Of a stretch of 9,405 nucleotides of DNA, positions 1 to 6,886 are shown in pieces. The first letter of the stretch is position 1. The number at the start of each line of letters is the position of its first letter. Source of the DNA: an uncultured Eubacteriales bacterium (GTDB taxonomy: Bacteria > Bacillota > Clostridia > UBA1381); contig CAJKHT010000093.1 of the NCBI GenBank assembly GCA_905199755.1, positions 1 to 9,405 of the forward strand, written 5' to 3'. A program made the position numbers and the translations under genes. The notes below the pieces were generated by a model. The model saw only the letters and a list, made by a program, of their open reading frames with translations. It had not been told where the DNA came from and searched no databases.

Positions 1-60
1 TTGTTGTGAGTAATCATTACAATGGTCTGATTAAATTCTCCGCTGGTACGCTTCTATTGT

Positions 61-89
61 ATTTTATTTTTTTTTATACATTTTGTCAA
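61..89 (-). promoter_or_regulatory. Leftward sigma-70-type promoter at window edge
   Basis: Read on the minus strand, TTGACA (84-89) is followed after exactly 17 bases by TAAAAT (61-66). The spacer is A-rich. The predicted transcript starts near position 54 and leaves the window on the left, so it serves a gene whose body is not included. A GGAG (38-41) follows, but the first ATG behind it (15-17) is about 20 bases away, so I cannot assign that gene's start. Confidence 0.6.
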
Positions 90-110
90 TTTTTTCGTAA
101 TTCGAAAAGC

Positions 111-142
111 AAAAAGTCCCGCTGTGAAAGCGAGACTTTTTT
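111..142 (-). terminator. Intrinsic terminator of the araC gene
   Basis: AAAAAGTC (111-118) pairs with GACTTTTT (134-141), and CGCT (120-123) pairs with AGCG (129-132). There is one C/A mismatch, and the loop is GTGAA. On the minus strand the stem ends in a T-run followed by GCTTTT. It lies 23 bases past the araC stop codon and just before the next leftward promoter, so it separates araC from the following leftward transcript. The plus-strand reading also ends in six T, so it may work in both directions. Confidence 0.8.
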
Positions 143-164
143 AATAGATTAAATATGTACATAT

Positions 165-947
165 TCAGTTTTTCTGCATTTTTCTGTATTGTCCGGGTGA
201 CATTCCCGTACTCTTCTTAAACTGACGTATGAAATGATACTGATTGTTAAACCCGACAAGCTCCGATATTTTTTCAACAGAATACGAGCTGTTTGAAAGC
301 ATAATTTTTGCACGCTGCAAGCGTGAGTTACTCAAATCCTTCTGCGGTGAAATTCCGAAAATCTGTTTATATATCGTGAAAAATCTTGACATGCTCATAT
401 TGGCAAGCCGTGCCATATCCTCCACGCGGCAGTCGGCTGTGTAATCGGCATGCACCGCCGCACGTATTCCTAAAAATTGTTCCTTATACCGCATTGCCGA
501 TAAATCGGAAACGCTGCTTTTATCGGCACGTGCAAGCAGTACAAACAGCTTTTTGGCCAGATTGTCGGAAACCTCTTTATAAAATATTTCACATCTGAGA
601 TATTCAAGCTCAATATCCGCTATAATTCCCGTAACCGCATTTCCGTCCGCAGGATAGTACACCTTATTACATTCTATTCCGTATTGTTTCGCCAAAGCAC
701 GGCATGACTTTGTATCCGCATGAAACCAATCGTGCAAAAGCGCACATTCCGGCGAGGCGAAATGCTGCGGTAAAAAGCTTTCAAACAATATGCAGCCGCC
801 CGGGATTACCCTGACCGCTTCTTCGCCGAAATACACCGTAACGGGTGTCCTGAAATGCACAAAAATGCAGTTATCGCCAATATCCGAACGATTTAATTCA
901 AAGCCCTGTTTTTCCTGCCAGTCTGATTTTATCGCATAAAACTCCAT
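165..947 (-). CDS. AraC/XylS-family transcriptional regulator
   Basis: A 260-residue cytoplasmic DNA-binding regulator. The N-terminal half (about residues 20-78) has the hydrophobic/glycine pattern of the AraC cupin-like ligand domain, including VIPGGCILF and a following PQHF. The C-terminal 100 residues carry the two helix-turn-helix units of the family: about 174-201 (VEDMARLANMSMSRFF) and 223-251 (ISELVGFNNQYHFIRQFKK), ending in the typical GMSPGQYRK. The open frame runs 22 codons further up to position 1013. I place the start at the ATG at 945-947 because a full TTGACT-17-TATGAT promoter (964-992) lies inside that extension, and GGGTGA precedes this ATG while nothing precedes the upstream one. 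It is divergent from the GH2-uxaB-uxaA cluster and is presumably its regulator; the ligand, probably a sugar or uronate, is inferred only. The family assignment is firm. Confidence 0.9.
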   Translation of the reverse strand: MEFYAIKSDWQEKQGFELNRSDIGDNCIFVHFRTPVTVYFGEEAVRVIPGGCILFESFLPQHFASPECALLHDWFHADTKSCRALAKQYGIECNKVYYPADGNAVTGIIADIELEYLRCEIFYKEVSDNLAKKLFVLLARADKSSVSDLSAMRYKEQFLGIRAAVHADYTADCRVEDMARLANMSMSRFFTIYKQIFGISPQKDLSNSRLQRAKIMLSNSSYSVEKISELVGFNNQYHFIRQFKKSTGMSPGQYRKMQKN

Positions 948-952
948 TTTTA

Positions 953-958
953 TCACCC
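953..958 (-). promoter_or_regulatory. Ribosome binding site that decides the araC start
   Basis: GGGTGA on the minus strand lies 5 bases before the ATG at 945-947. The predicted transcript start is near 957, so the leader is only about ten bases and this site sits at its very 5' end. The upstream in-frame ATG (1011-1013) has no such site. Confidence 0.5.
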
Positions 959-963
959 GAATA

Positions 964-992
964 ATCATATCATATTCAGTAGAAAAAGTCAA
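964..992 (-). promoter_or_regulatory. araC promoter, sigma-70 type
   Basis: On the minus strand TTGACT (987-992) and TATGAT (964-969) are separated by exactly 17 bases. It differs from consensus at one base in each hexamer. The promoter is divergent from the GH2 promoter region and lies inside the longest open frame of araC, which argues against that frame's first ATG being the start. Confidence 0.7.
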
Positions 993-1009
993 TTTTTTAA
1001 TAGAATATG
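971..1009. promoter_or_regulatory. Candidate operator: inverted repeat in araC-GH2 intergenic region
   Basis: CATATTC (971-977) and GAATATG (1003-1009) are a perfect 7-base inverted repeat with centres 32 bases apart, about three helical turns. The repeats bracket the -35 of the araC promoter and lie upstream of the GH2 -10. A regulator bound here could act on both divergent transcripts. The repeat is short and AT-rich, so chance is possible. Confidence 0.3.
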
Positions 1010-1035
1010 GCATTTATTTTTTGCGGTGCAAAGGA

Positions 1036-1068
1036 TATAATGAGGATAATATAATTTATTAAGGAGAG
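1036..1068 (+). promoter_or_regulatory. Weak promoter and strong ribosome binding site of the GH2 gene
   Basis: A perfect -10 TATAAT (1036-1041) has no recognisable -35 at the proper distance (TTTATT at 1013-1018). This is usual for promoters that need an activator, and it fits control by the divergent AraC protein. The ribosome binding site AAGGAGAG (1061-1068) is 6 bases before the ATG. A second TATAAT (1050-1055) also lacks a -35. Confidence 0.45.
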
Positions 1069-1074
1069 AAGAAT

Positions 1075-2823
1075 ATGACAATTCCAAGAAACGAATATCC
1101 GCGTCCGGGTATGGTAAGAAGCAACTGGATAAACCTCAACGGACAATGGCAGTTTGAAATTGACAATGCCAAAGTTGGGTTTGCAAAGAAATTTTACGAA
1201 AAAGACACTTTAGAAAGCGAAATTACCGTTCCGTTCTGCCCCGAAAGCAAGCTTTCGGGCATAGGTCACACCGACTTTATGAACTGTGTATGGTACAAAA
1301 AGCGCTTTAACCTGTGCAGAGACAATAAAAATGTCATACTGCATTTCGGTGCGGTTGATTATTTTGCGACCGTATATGTAAACGGAAAGCAAGCCGGCAC
1401 ACACCGCGGCGGCTACACCTCTTTCTCAATTGATATTACGGAATATGTAACCGACGGCGAAAACGTCATAACCGTATGTGCCGAGGACGATGTAAGAAGC
1501 GGAAATCAGCCTGCCGGCAAGCAGTCAAATACACTTAACTCGCACGGCTGCCTTTATACCCGTACAACGGGAATATGGCAGACCGTATGGCTTGAGCTTG
1601 TTGAAAGCTGCCATGTAAAAAATCTTAAAATAACCACGGATATTGATATTCCCTCGGTAAATCTTTCGGTCAGCCTTTCAAAAATGCTCCCCGATACACG
1701 ATTAACCGCAGAAGCTTTCTGGAACGGCGAAAGCGTGGGTAAGGAATCCGTAAGCATAATGTCCGCACAGCTGAATTTCGGCATAAGACTTTCTCAAAAA
1801 CATTTATGGGAGCTTGGCAAGGGCGGATTATACGATTTGAAGATAACCGTCGAATCCTCCGAAAAGGTTTATGATGAAATCGAATCTTATTTCGGTTTGA
1901 GATGCGTATCTCTTGACGGCAGAGCTTTCAGGCTCAACGGCAAAACGGTATTCGGAAGATGGGTTCTCGACCAGGGATTTTATCCGGACGGAATTTACAC
2001 CGCGCCCGACGATGAAGCACTTAAAAATGATATTGTATATTCCATGCAGCTCGGCTTCAACGGTGCAAGACTGCACGAAAAGGTATTTGAGGAAAGATTT
2101 TTATACTGGGCAGACAAGCTCGGATATATGGTTTGGGGCGAGCATGCGAACTGGGGACTTAATATAACCGAAACGGGCAGAACAGATGCTTTCCTGACCG
2201 AATGGATTGAGGCTGTGGAGCGCGATTTTAACCACCCGTCAATCATAGGCTGGTGCCCGTTCAACGAAACATGGGATTACAACGGCAAAAAGCAGGACAA
2301 TGATATTCTGCGCACCGTATACCGTGTAACAAAAGCACTCGATCCCACACGTCCCGTAATAGACACAAGCGGCAACTACCATGTTGAAACCGATATTTTT
2401 GACGTGCATGACTATGAGCAGGATCCCGAATTATTTGCATCATATTATGCAAAGCTTGCCGACGGTATTCTGGAGGACCAGATATACCGCAATCCCTCAC
2501 AGAAAAACAAACAGCAATACAACGGCACCGATCCGACATTTGTAAGCGAATACGGCGGAATACAGTGGTCGGATCAGGAGGGCAGCTGGGGTTACGGCAA
2601 CGCGCCGAAAACAGAAGTGGAGTTTATTGCGCGCTACGAAGGACTTACAAATGCGCTGCTCGACAATCCGTATATGTTAGGCTTCTGCTACACTCAGCTC
2701 TATGATGTGGAACAGGAACAGAACGGACTTATGACATATGAGCGCAAATTTAAGTTTGATCCCGAAATATTCAGAAAAATCAACTCAAGACAGGCGGCAA
2801 TCGAAAAAGCAGACAACAATTAA
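1075..2823 (+). CDS. Glycoside hydrolase family 2 beta-glycosidase
   Basis: A 582-residue retaining beta-glycosidase of the LacZ/beta-glucuronidase family. The three standard parts are visible: an N-terminal sugar-binding jelly roll (about 1-180, with NLNGQWQFEID and GIWQTVWLE), an immunoglobulin-like middle domain (about 181-275), and a TIM barrel (about 276-575). The acid/base is predicted as Glu398 in PFNETW and the nucleophile as Glu492 in VSEYGG; both sit in classical family contexts. No signal peptide is present, so it should act in the cytoplasm on imported oligosaccharides. Length is close to E. coli GusA (about 600). The NxK carboxylate-binding motif of beta-glucuronidases appears replaced by E548-Q-N550, so a canonical glucuronidase is doubtful. 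Being first in a cluster with uxaB and uxaA suggests a uronic-acid or pectin-derived substrate such as a beta-galacturonide. Family is firm, substrate open. Confidence 0.92.
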   Translation: MTIPRNEYPRPGMVRSNWINLNGQWQFEIDNAKVGFAKKFYEKDTLESEITVPFCPESKLSGIGHTDFMNCVWYKKRFNLCRDNKNVILHFGAVDYFATVYVNGKQAGTHRGGYTSFSIDITEYVTDGENVITVCAEDDVRSGNQPAGKQSNTLNSHGCLYTRTTGIWQTVWLELVESCHVKNLKITTDIDIPSVNLSVSLSKMLPDTRLTAEAFWNGESVGKESVSIMSAQLNFGIRLSQKHLWELGKGGLYDLKITVESSEKVYDEIESYFGLRCVSLDGRAFRLNGKTVFGRWVLDQGFYPDGIYTAPDDEALKNDIVYSMQLGFNGARLHEKVFEERFLYWADKLGYMVWGEHANWGLNITETGRTDAFLTEWIEAVERDFNHPSIIGWCPFNETWDYNGKKQDNDILRTVYRVTKALDPTRPVIDTSGNYHVETDIFDVHDYEQDPELFASYYAKLADGILEDQIYRNPSQKNKQQYNGTDPTFVSEYGGIQWSDQEGSWGYGNAPKTEVEFIARYEGLTNALLDNPYMLGFCYTQLYDVEQEQNGLMTYERKFKFDPEIFRKINSRQAAIEKADNN

Positions 2824-2897
2824 ATGCATCGGCTCGGAAACCGTACAAAAACTCTGTAGTATTTGAGCCTCAAAAACACAAAAAAACAGTGGCGGTC

Positions 2898-2931
2898 ACA
2901 GCGCTTTTGCTGTATAATGTGAACATATAAT
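2898..2931 (+). promoter_or_regulatory. Possible internal promoter before uxaB
   Basis: The 132-base gap after the GH2 gene is long for an operon and contains two TATAAT hexamers (2913-2918 and 2926-2931). Neither has a recognisable -35 at 16-18 bases. A small inverted repeat ACAGC/GCTGT (2898-2902, 2909-2913) touches the first hexamer. The site could give activator-dependent or basal expression of uxaB-uxaA apart from the GH2 gene. No terminator separates the genes, so read-through is equally possible. Confidence 0.3.
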
Positions 2932-2955
2932 ACATGAAAGGCGTTTGATGATACC

Positions 2956-4221
2956 ATGAAAGAAAAAATAATACAATTCGGTGAGGGCGGTTTTCTCCGC
3001 GGCTTTGCGGACTGGATGCTGCAGGCAGTAAACGAAAACACCGATTTTGACGGGAAAGTCGTTGTTGTTCAGCCTATTAAGGACGGCATGTGCGACATGC
3101 TGACGGCGCAAAACTGTGAATACACACATATCTGCCGCGGTATGGAAGGGATTGACATAAAGAAAATCAACGTCATATCGCGGTGTGTAAAGCCGTATGA
3201 AAGCTTTGAGGATTATATTGCTCTTGCCGAAAATCCTGATTTCCGCTTTGTTATTTCAAACACTACCGAGGCGGGAATATGCTTTTCACCCAACGATAAG
3301 CTCAGTGATACACCTGCTTCAACCTTGCCGGGAAAGCTTACACAGCTTTTAAAGAGACGTTTTGAAGCCGGACTTCCCGGATTTGTATTTCTTCCGTGCG
3401 AGCTGATTGACCGCAACGGTGACAATCTGAAAAAGTGTATTTTGCAGTACGCCGCATTATGGCAGCTCGGAGATAATTTCAAGGCATGGATTGAAAATAA
3501 AAACATTTTCTGCTGCACGCTTGTAGACAGAATAAACACAGGCTATCCCAAGGATGAACAGCTTAATCTCGGCTATGAGGACAAAATGGTAAACACCTCC
3601 GAATATTTTCATCTTTGGGTAATTGAAGGTTACGGCGCTCTGTTTGACGAACTGCCGTTTGACAAATGCGGGCTCAACGTTATACTTACCGACAAGCTTG
3701 AAAAGTACAGAACGCGCAAGGTGAGAATATTAAACGGTGCGCATACATCACTTGTACCTTATGCATTGCTCGAGGGCTTCGATACGGTTAAGTCATGTAT
3801 TGATGATGAGGTTATGCATGAGCATATAAGAAAATGCGTATATGACGAAATTATTCCCACACTCGATTTGCCCGAAAACGAGCTTATCGAATATGCCGAT
3901 AACGTTATGAAGCGCTTTGCAAATCCATACATAAAGCATTATCTTTCATCAATTGCACTCAACTCCGTCAGCAAATTCAAGGTCAGGGTTTTGCCATCAA
4001 TTCTTGAATATATAAAAAGATACGGAAAAATGCCTCAGACATTGCTGTTCTCCTTTGCAAAGCTGATTGACTTCTACAAAACGGACATGACAAATGATGA
4101 TAAAAACGTAACCGCATTTATGAAAAATGCATCTGTGAAAGACATTCTTTCAAATACGGATTTATGGGATTGCGACTTGTCATTCCTTGAAAGTGAGATT
4201 GAAAAGTATGTTAATAAATGA
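2956..4221 (+). CDS. uxaB: Tagaturonate reductase (altronate oxidoreductase)
   Basis: Reduces D-tagaturonate to D-altronate with NADH in the galacturonate branch of hexuronate breakdown. It belongs to the polyol-specific long-chain dehydrogenase (mannitol dehydrogenase) family. The N-terminal nucleotide-binding segment IIQFGEGGFLRGF (5-17), SNTTEAGI (101-108), PCELIDRNGD (147-156) and TLVDRINTGYP (188-198) match E. coli UxaB as I recall it. The catalytic set K-x4-N-x2-H appears as Lys255, Asn260 and His263 in RKVRILNGAH. UxuB (fructuronate reductase) lacks the SNTTEAGI and FGEGxFLR signatures, so UxaB is the better call. At 421 residues it is shorter than the E. coli protein (about 480), missing a short N-terminal extension and part of the C-terminal helical region. 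The start is supported by IIQFGEG lying near the N terminus; the ribosome binding site (AAAGG, 2937-2941) is weak and distant. It overlaps uxaA by 14 bases. Confidence 0.94.
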   Translation: MKEKIIQFGEGGFLRGFADWMLQAVNENTDFDGKVVVVQPIKDGMCDMLTAQNCEYTHICRGMEGIDIKKINVISRCVKPYESFEDYIALAENPDFRFVISNTTEAGICFSPNDKLSDTPASTLPGKLTQLLKRRFEAGLPGFVFLPCELIDRNGDNLKKCILQYAALWQLGDNFKAWIENKNIFCCTLVDRINTGYPKDEQLNLGYEDKMVNTSEYFHLWVIEGYGALFDELPFDKCGLNVILTDKLEKYRTRKVRILNGAHTSLVPYALLEGFDTVKSCIDDEVMHEHIRKCVYDEIIPTLDLPENELIEYADNVMKRFANPYIKHYLSSIALNSVSKFKVRVLPSILEYIKRYGKMPQTLLFSFAKLIDFYKTDMTNDDKNVTAFMKNASVKDILSNTDLWDCDLSFLESEIEKYVNK

Positions 4222-5578
4222 GCGCGACAATGTAGAGGTAAATCTCGAAAACGGACATAAATATGCGGTTTGTGATATTAAATGCGGTGAAAATGTCATA
4301 AAATACGGACAGCCGATAGGTCATGCCATGCAGGATATTAAAAAAGGCGCGCATGTACATTCGCATAACCTTAAGACCAATCTTTCAGGCAAGTACGAAT
4401 ATCGGTACGAACCGATAAAAACACATATTAAGAAAACCGAAACCGATTTGACGTTTATGGGATATGTGCGTAAAAACGGAGATGTGGGGATAAGAAACGA
4501 TATATGGATTGTAAACACAGTAGGCTGCGTGAACAAAACGGCTCAGCTTCTCGCACGCAAAACCGATGCTAAATATTTTCCGCATCCGTTCGGCTGCTCA
4601 CAGCTCGGCGGTGATATGGAAATCACTCAGAAAATTTTAGCCGGAATGGTGAAGCACCCCAACTGCGGCGGTGTACTCGTTTTGGGACTCGGCTGTGAAA
4701 ACAACAACATTGAAGTATTTAAAAAGTTTTTAAACGGTATTGATGAAACACGAATCAGATTTTTGAACGCACAGTCGGCAGGCGACGAAATAGCCGAGGG
4801 CATACGGCTTATAAATGAATTAAAGGAAACAGCCGCACGTGATAAGCGCGAGCCTGTGGGAATAAACAGACTGAAAATAGGGCTTAAATGCGGAGGCAGC
4901 GATGGATTTTCCGGCATTACCGCAAATCCGCTTGTCGGACGTTTTTGCGACCGTCTTACCGCAATGGGCGGCAGCTGCGTACTGACGGAGGTTCCCGAAA
5001 TGTTTGGTGCGGAGCATCTGTTAATGCAGCGCTGCGCCGACAAATCGGTGTTTGACAAAACGGTAAATCTGATAAATAACTTTAAGGATTATTTTATACG
5101 TCACAACCAAGTTATTTATGAAAACCCATCCCCCGGCAATAAGGAGGGCGGTATCACCACATTGGAGGAAAAGTCGCTAGGCTGCATACAAAAGGGCGGA
5201 CTTTCCGAAATCACAGATGTGCTTGATTACGGCGACACCGTTACCAAAAGCGGACTTTCGCTTTTAAACGGACCGGGAAACGACATTGTCGCGATAACAA
5301 ATCTTATGGCTGCCGGAGTGCATATGATTTTATTTACCACAGGCAGAGGAACACCGCTCGGAAGTGCGGTTCCGACAATAAAAATATCAACCAACAGCGC
5401 ACTGGCGAAAAAAAAGTGCGGCTGGATTGATTTTGATGCCGGCAGACTTCTTGACGGCTGCAAGCTCACCGATGAATTGTTTGACTTTGTGTTTGAAACC
5501 GCAAACGGACAAAGAACAAAAAATGAAGAAAACGGATATGAAGAAATTTCAATATTTAAGGACGGAGTGACTCTGTAA
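4208..5578 (+). CDS. uxaA: Altronate dehydratase
   Basis: Converts D-altronate to 2-keto-3-deoxy-D-gluconate, the step after UxaB; family members use Fe(II) or Mn(II). It has 456 residues. The N-terminal SAF domain (about 1-65) contains GHKYAVCDI, GENVIKYGQPIG and HVHSHN with clustered histidines. The catalytic part contains FGCSQLGGD (128-136), LGLGCENNN (159-167), GLKCGGSDGFSGITANP (225-241), GNKEGGITTLEEKSLGC (310-326) and GPGND (355-359), all characteristic of UxaA/GarD-type dehydratases. I chose the ATG at 4208 over an upstream TTG (4187) because INERDNV then aligns with the normal N terminus. The reading frame starts inside the end of uxaB (14-base overlap), with only a weak AGTGAG upstream, which suggests translational coupling. 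Compared with E. coli UxaA (495 aa), about 22 residues between the first SAF strand and GHK are missing. Confidence 0.95.
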   Translation: MLINERDNVEVNLENGHKYAVCDIKCGENVIKYGQPIGHAMQDIKKGAHVHSHNLKTNLSGKYEYRYEPIKTHIKKTETDLTFMGYVRKNGDVGIRNDIWIVNTVGCVNKTAQLLARKTDAKYFPHPFGCSQLGGDMEITQKILAGMVKHPNCGGVLVLGLGCENNNIEVFKKFLNGIDETRIRFLNAQSAGDEIAEGIRLINELKETAARDKREPVGINRLKIGLKCGGSDGFSGITANPLVGRFCDRLTAMGGSCVLTEVPEMFGAEHLLMQRCADKSVFDKTVNLINNFKDYFIRHNQVIYENPSPGNKEGGITTLEEKSLGCIQKGGLSEITDVLDYGDTVTKSGLSLLNGPGNDIVAITNLMAAGVHMILFTTGRGTPLGSAVPTIKISTNSALAKKKCGWIDFDAGRLLDGCKLTDELFDFVFETANGQRTKNEENGYEEISIFKDGVTL

Positions 5579-5584
5579 ATTAAA

Positions 5585-5643
5585 ATCGGGCAGGCTTTTA
5601 CGGTATGTAATGCATACCGCAAAGGCTTACCCGATATTTTTTT
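5585..5643. terminator. Bidirectional terminator between uxaA and rmuC
   Basis: A long hairpin. The outer arms ATCGGGCAGGCTTT (5585-5598) and AAAGGCTTACCCGAT (5621-5635) pair with one mismatch and two G-U pairs. The inner arms CGGTATG (5601-5607) and CATACCG (5613-5619) pair perfectly around a TAATG loop. A run of seven T follows on the plus strand (5637-5643), so it terminates uxaA efficiently. On the minus strand only a broken T-run follows, so termination of rmuC there is probably weaker. The rmuC stop codon lies within the T-run. Confidence 0.85.
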
Positions 5644-6778
5644 ATTCGTCAGATACCTCCGCCGTTTCAATATCCTTCAGTTTTCTCTGTATTGCACGTG
5701 TACGCACACCTATCAGCTTATCAAGCTCCTCGTTTGCCTGATTAATACGTTTCTGGGCGCTGTCAAGCGTAGCGGCAAATTTGTCAAATTCGGTCTTTAC
5801 TCCTCCCAGTATATTCCAGACCTCCGCACTGCGTTTTTCTATTGCCAGTGTACGGAAACCCGTCTGCAGCGAATTAAGCATTGCCGCCATTGTACTCGGA
5901 CCAGCTATATTTATTTTATATGTTCTTTGCAGCTCCTCCACAAGTCCGCGGTTGACAACCTCGGCATACAAGCCCTCAAACGGCAGAAACATAATAGCAA
6001 AATCCGTTGTGTACGGCGGCTCTACATATTTTGTATGAATGTCCGCCGCCTCCGACTTTATGCGTCTGACCAATGCGGCAGCAGCCGCATTGATACGCTC
6101 ACTGTCCGCCGTTTCATATGCCTCGGTAAGGCTGTGGTATAAATCCCCCGGGAATTTTGCATCAATCGGAAGATAAACCGGTCTGCTGCCGCTGCCGGGG
6201 AGCTTGATTGCAAATTCAACAATATTTCTGCTGCCCGGAACAGGCATAACATTTTCCTCGTACTGCTCGGGAGATAGAATCTCGCTTAAAATACTTTTAA
6301 GCTGCATTTCTCCCATTATACCGCGCGTTTTTACATTCGATAAAACCTTTTTTAAATCCCCTACCCCTGCTGCAAGCGTCTGCATTTCACCGAGTCCTTT
6401 ATAGACCTGCTCCAGTCTGTCGTTTACCAGCTTAAATGAGCTTGTCATTTTATCCTCAATGCTTTTTTCAAGCTTTTTTTCCACCATTCCGCGCATCTCA
6501 TCAAGCCGCATACCGTTATCGCGCTGAATTTTATCCAGACGGCTTTCTACCATTTGCTGCGTACTTTGCATTGAACGGTCAATTCTTGTAAAATTTTCAT
6601 TTTGCAGCGCACCTATGTTCTTTTGATTTTCGCTTATTATATCACCCAGAATTTTAACCGAGCTTTGCGTGCTTTCGCTTATATTTTTCTCAAGCCCTGC
6701 GGTGCTGCGTGTTTTTAAGATAAGTACCGCGACCAAAATTATAAGTACAATAAGCAGTACCGTAATAAGAATATCCAT
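5642..6778 (-). CDS. rmuC: DNA recombination protein RmuC
   Basis: A 378-residue RmuC-family protein. The family is linked to limiting inversions at short inverted repeats and to DNA maintenance, and carries a nuclease-like core; the exact biochemistry is not settled. An N-terminal membrane helix (about residues 2-22, ILITVLLIVLIILVAVLIL) is followed by a long coiled coil (about 30-140). The conserved RmuC domain (about 145-330) shows RGIMGEMQL (152-160), LPIDAKFPGDLY (203-214), DFAIMFLPFEGLYAEV (259-274) and GPSTMAAMLNSLQTGFR (293-309). The open frame begins at an ATG six codons upstream (6796), but the ATG at 6776-6778 has GGAG six bases before it and the upstream one has no ribosome binding site. 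It is convergent with uxaA and divergent from nrdG. A consensus promoter with a LexA-box-like palindrome in its spacer suggests DNA-damage control (inference). Confidence 0.93.
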   Translation of the reverse strand: MDILITVLLIVLIILVAVLILKTRSTAGLEKNISESTQSSVKILGDIISENQKNIGALQNENFTRIDRSMQSTQQMVESRLDKIQRDNGMRLDEMRGMVEKKLEKSIEDKMTSSFKLVNDRLEQVYKGLGEMQTLAAGVGDLKKVLSNVKTRGIMGEMQLKSILSEILSPEQYEENVMPVPGSRNIVEFAIKLPGSGSRPVYLPIDAKFPGDLYHSLTEAYETADSERINAAAAALVRRIKSEAADIHTKYVEPPYTTDFAIMFLPFEGLYAEVVNRGLVEELQRTYKINIAGPSTMAAMLNSLQTGFRTLAIEKRSAEVWNILGGVKTEFDKFAATLDSAQKRINQANEELDKLIGVRTRAIQRKLKDIETAEVSDE

Positions 6779-6784
6779 AATAAT

Positions 6785-6788
6785 CTCC
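6785..6788 (-). promoter_or_regulatory. Ribosome binding site that decides the rmuC start
   Basis: GGAG on the minus strand, in ACGGAG, six bases before the ATG at 6776-6778. It lies inside the six-codon extension of the longer open frame, so the longer start is unlikely. Confidence 0.7.
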
Positions 6789-6809
6789 GTTTTCATATAT
6801 TATATTTAC

Positions 6810-6838
6810 ATTATACAACCAAAACATATGTTTGTCAA
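6810..6838 (-). promoter_or_regulatory. rmuC promoter, perfect consensus
   Basis: On the minus strand TTGACA (6833-6838) and TATAAT (6810-6815) are separated by exactly 17 bases, which is a full sigma-70/sigma-A consensus. Such a strong promoter on a normally low-expressed maintenance gene suggests it is held down by a repressor. The palindrome at 6822-6833 is a candidate binding site. Confidence 0.9.
6821..6834. promoter_or_regulatory. Candidate LexA (SOS) box in rmuC promoter
   Basis: The perfect 12-base palindrome AAACATATGTTT (6822-6833) fills the spacer between the rmuC -10 and -35. Read on the minus strand with flanks, CAAACATATGTTTT matches 12 of 14 positions of the Bacillus-type box CGAACRNRYGTTYC. 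The differences are G to A in the left GAAC half and the final base. The position is ideal for repression. Confidence 0.45.
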
Positions 6839-6857
6839 CTGTTTTTTTAATCGGTAT

Positions 6858-6886
6858 TTGACATACTTCCCCCTCTGTGCTAAAAT
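6858..6886 (+). promoter_or_regulatory. nrdG promoter, near-consensus
   Basis: TTGACA (6858-6863), a 17-base spacer and TAAAAT (6881-6886). The predicted start is near 6893, giving a leader of about 34 bases with AAGGAT (6911-6916) before the ATG. Its -35 is separated by 19 bases from the -35 of the divergent rmuC promoter. The 8-base direct repeat TTAATCGG lies on both sides (6847-6854, 6891-6898). Confidence 0.8.

Noticed and set aside
10..20. Palindrome GTAATCATTAC
   Set aside because: Short, not extended by flanks, and in the leader of a gene that is not visible; no basis for a function.
2831..2869. GGCTC/GAGCC inverted repeat after the GH2 gene as a terminator
   Set aside because: Only five base pairs with a 29-base loop and no following T-run.
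4627..5058. Open frame of 143 codons on the minus strand inside uxaA, with another of 147 codons at 5227-5670
   Set aside because: They are antisense to a clearly conserved dehydratase, lack ribosome binding sites and show no recognisable domains; they reflect codon bias of uxaA.
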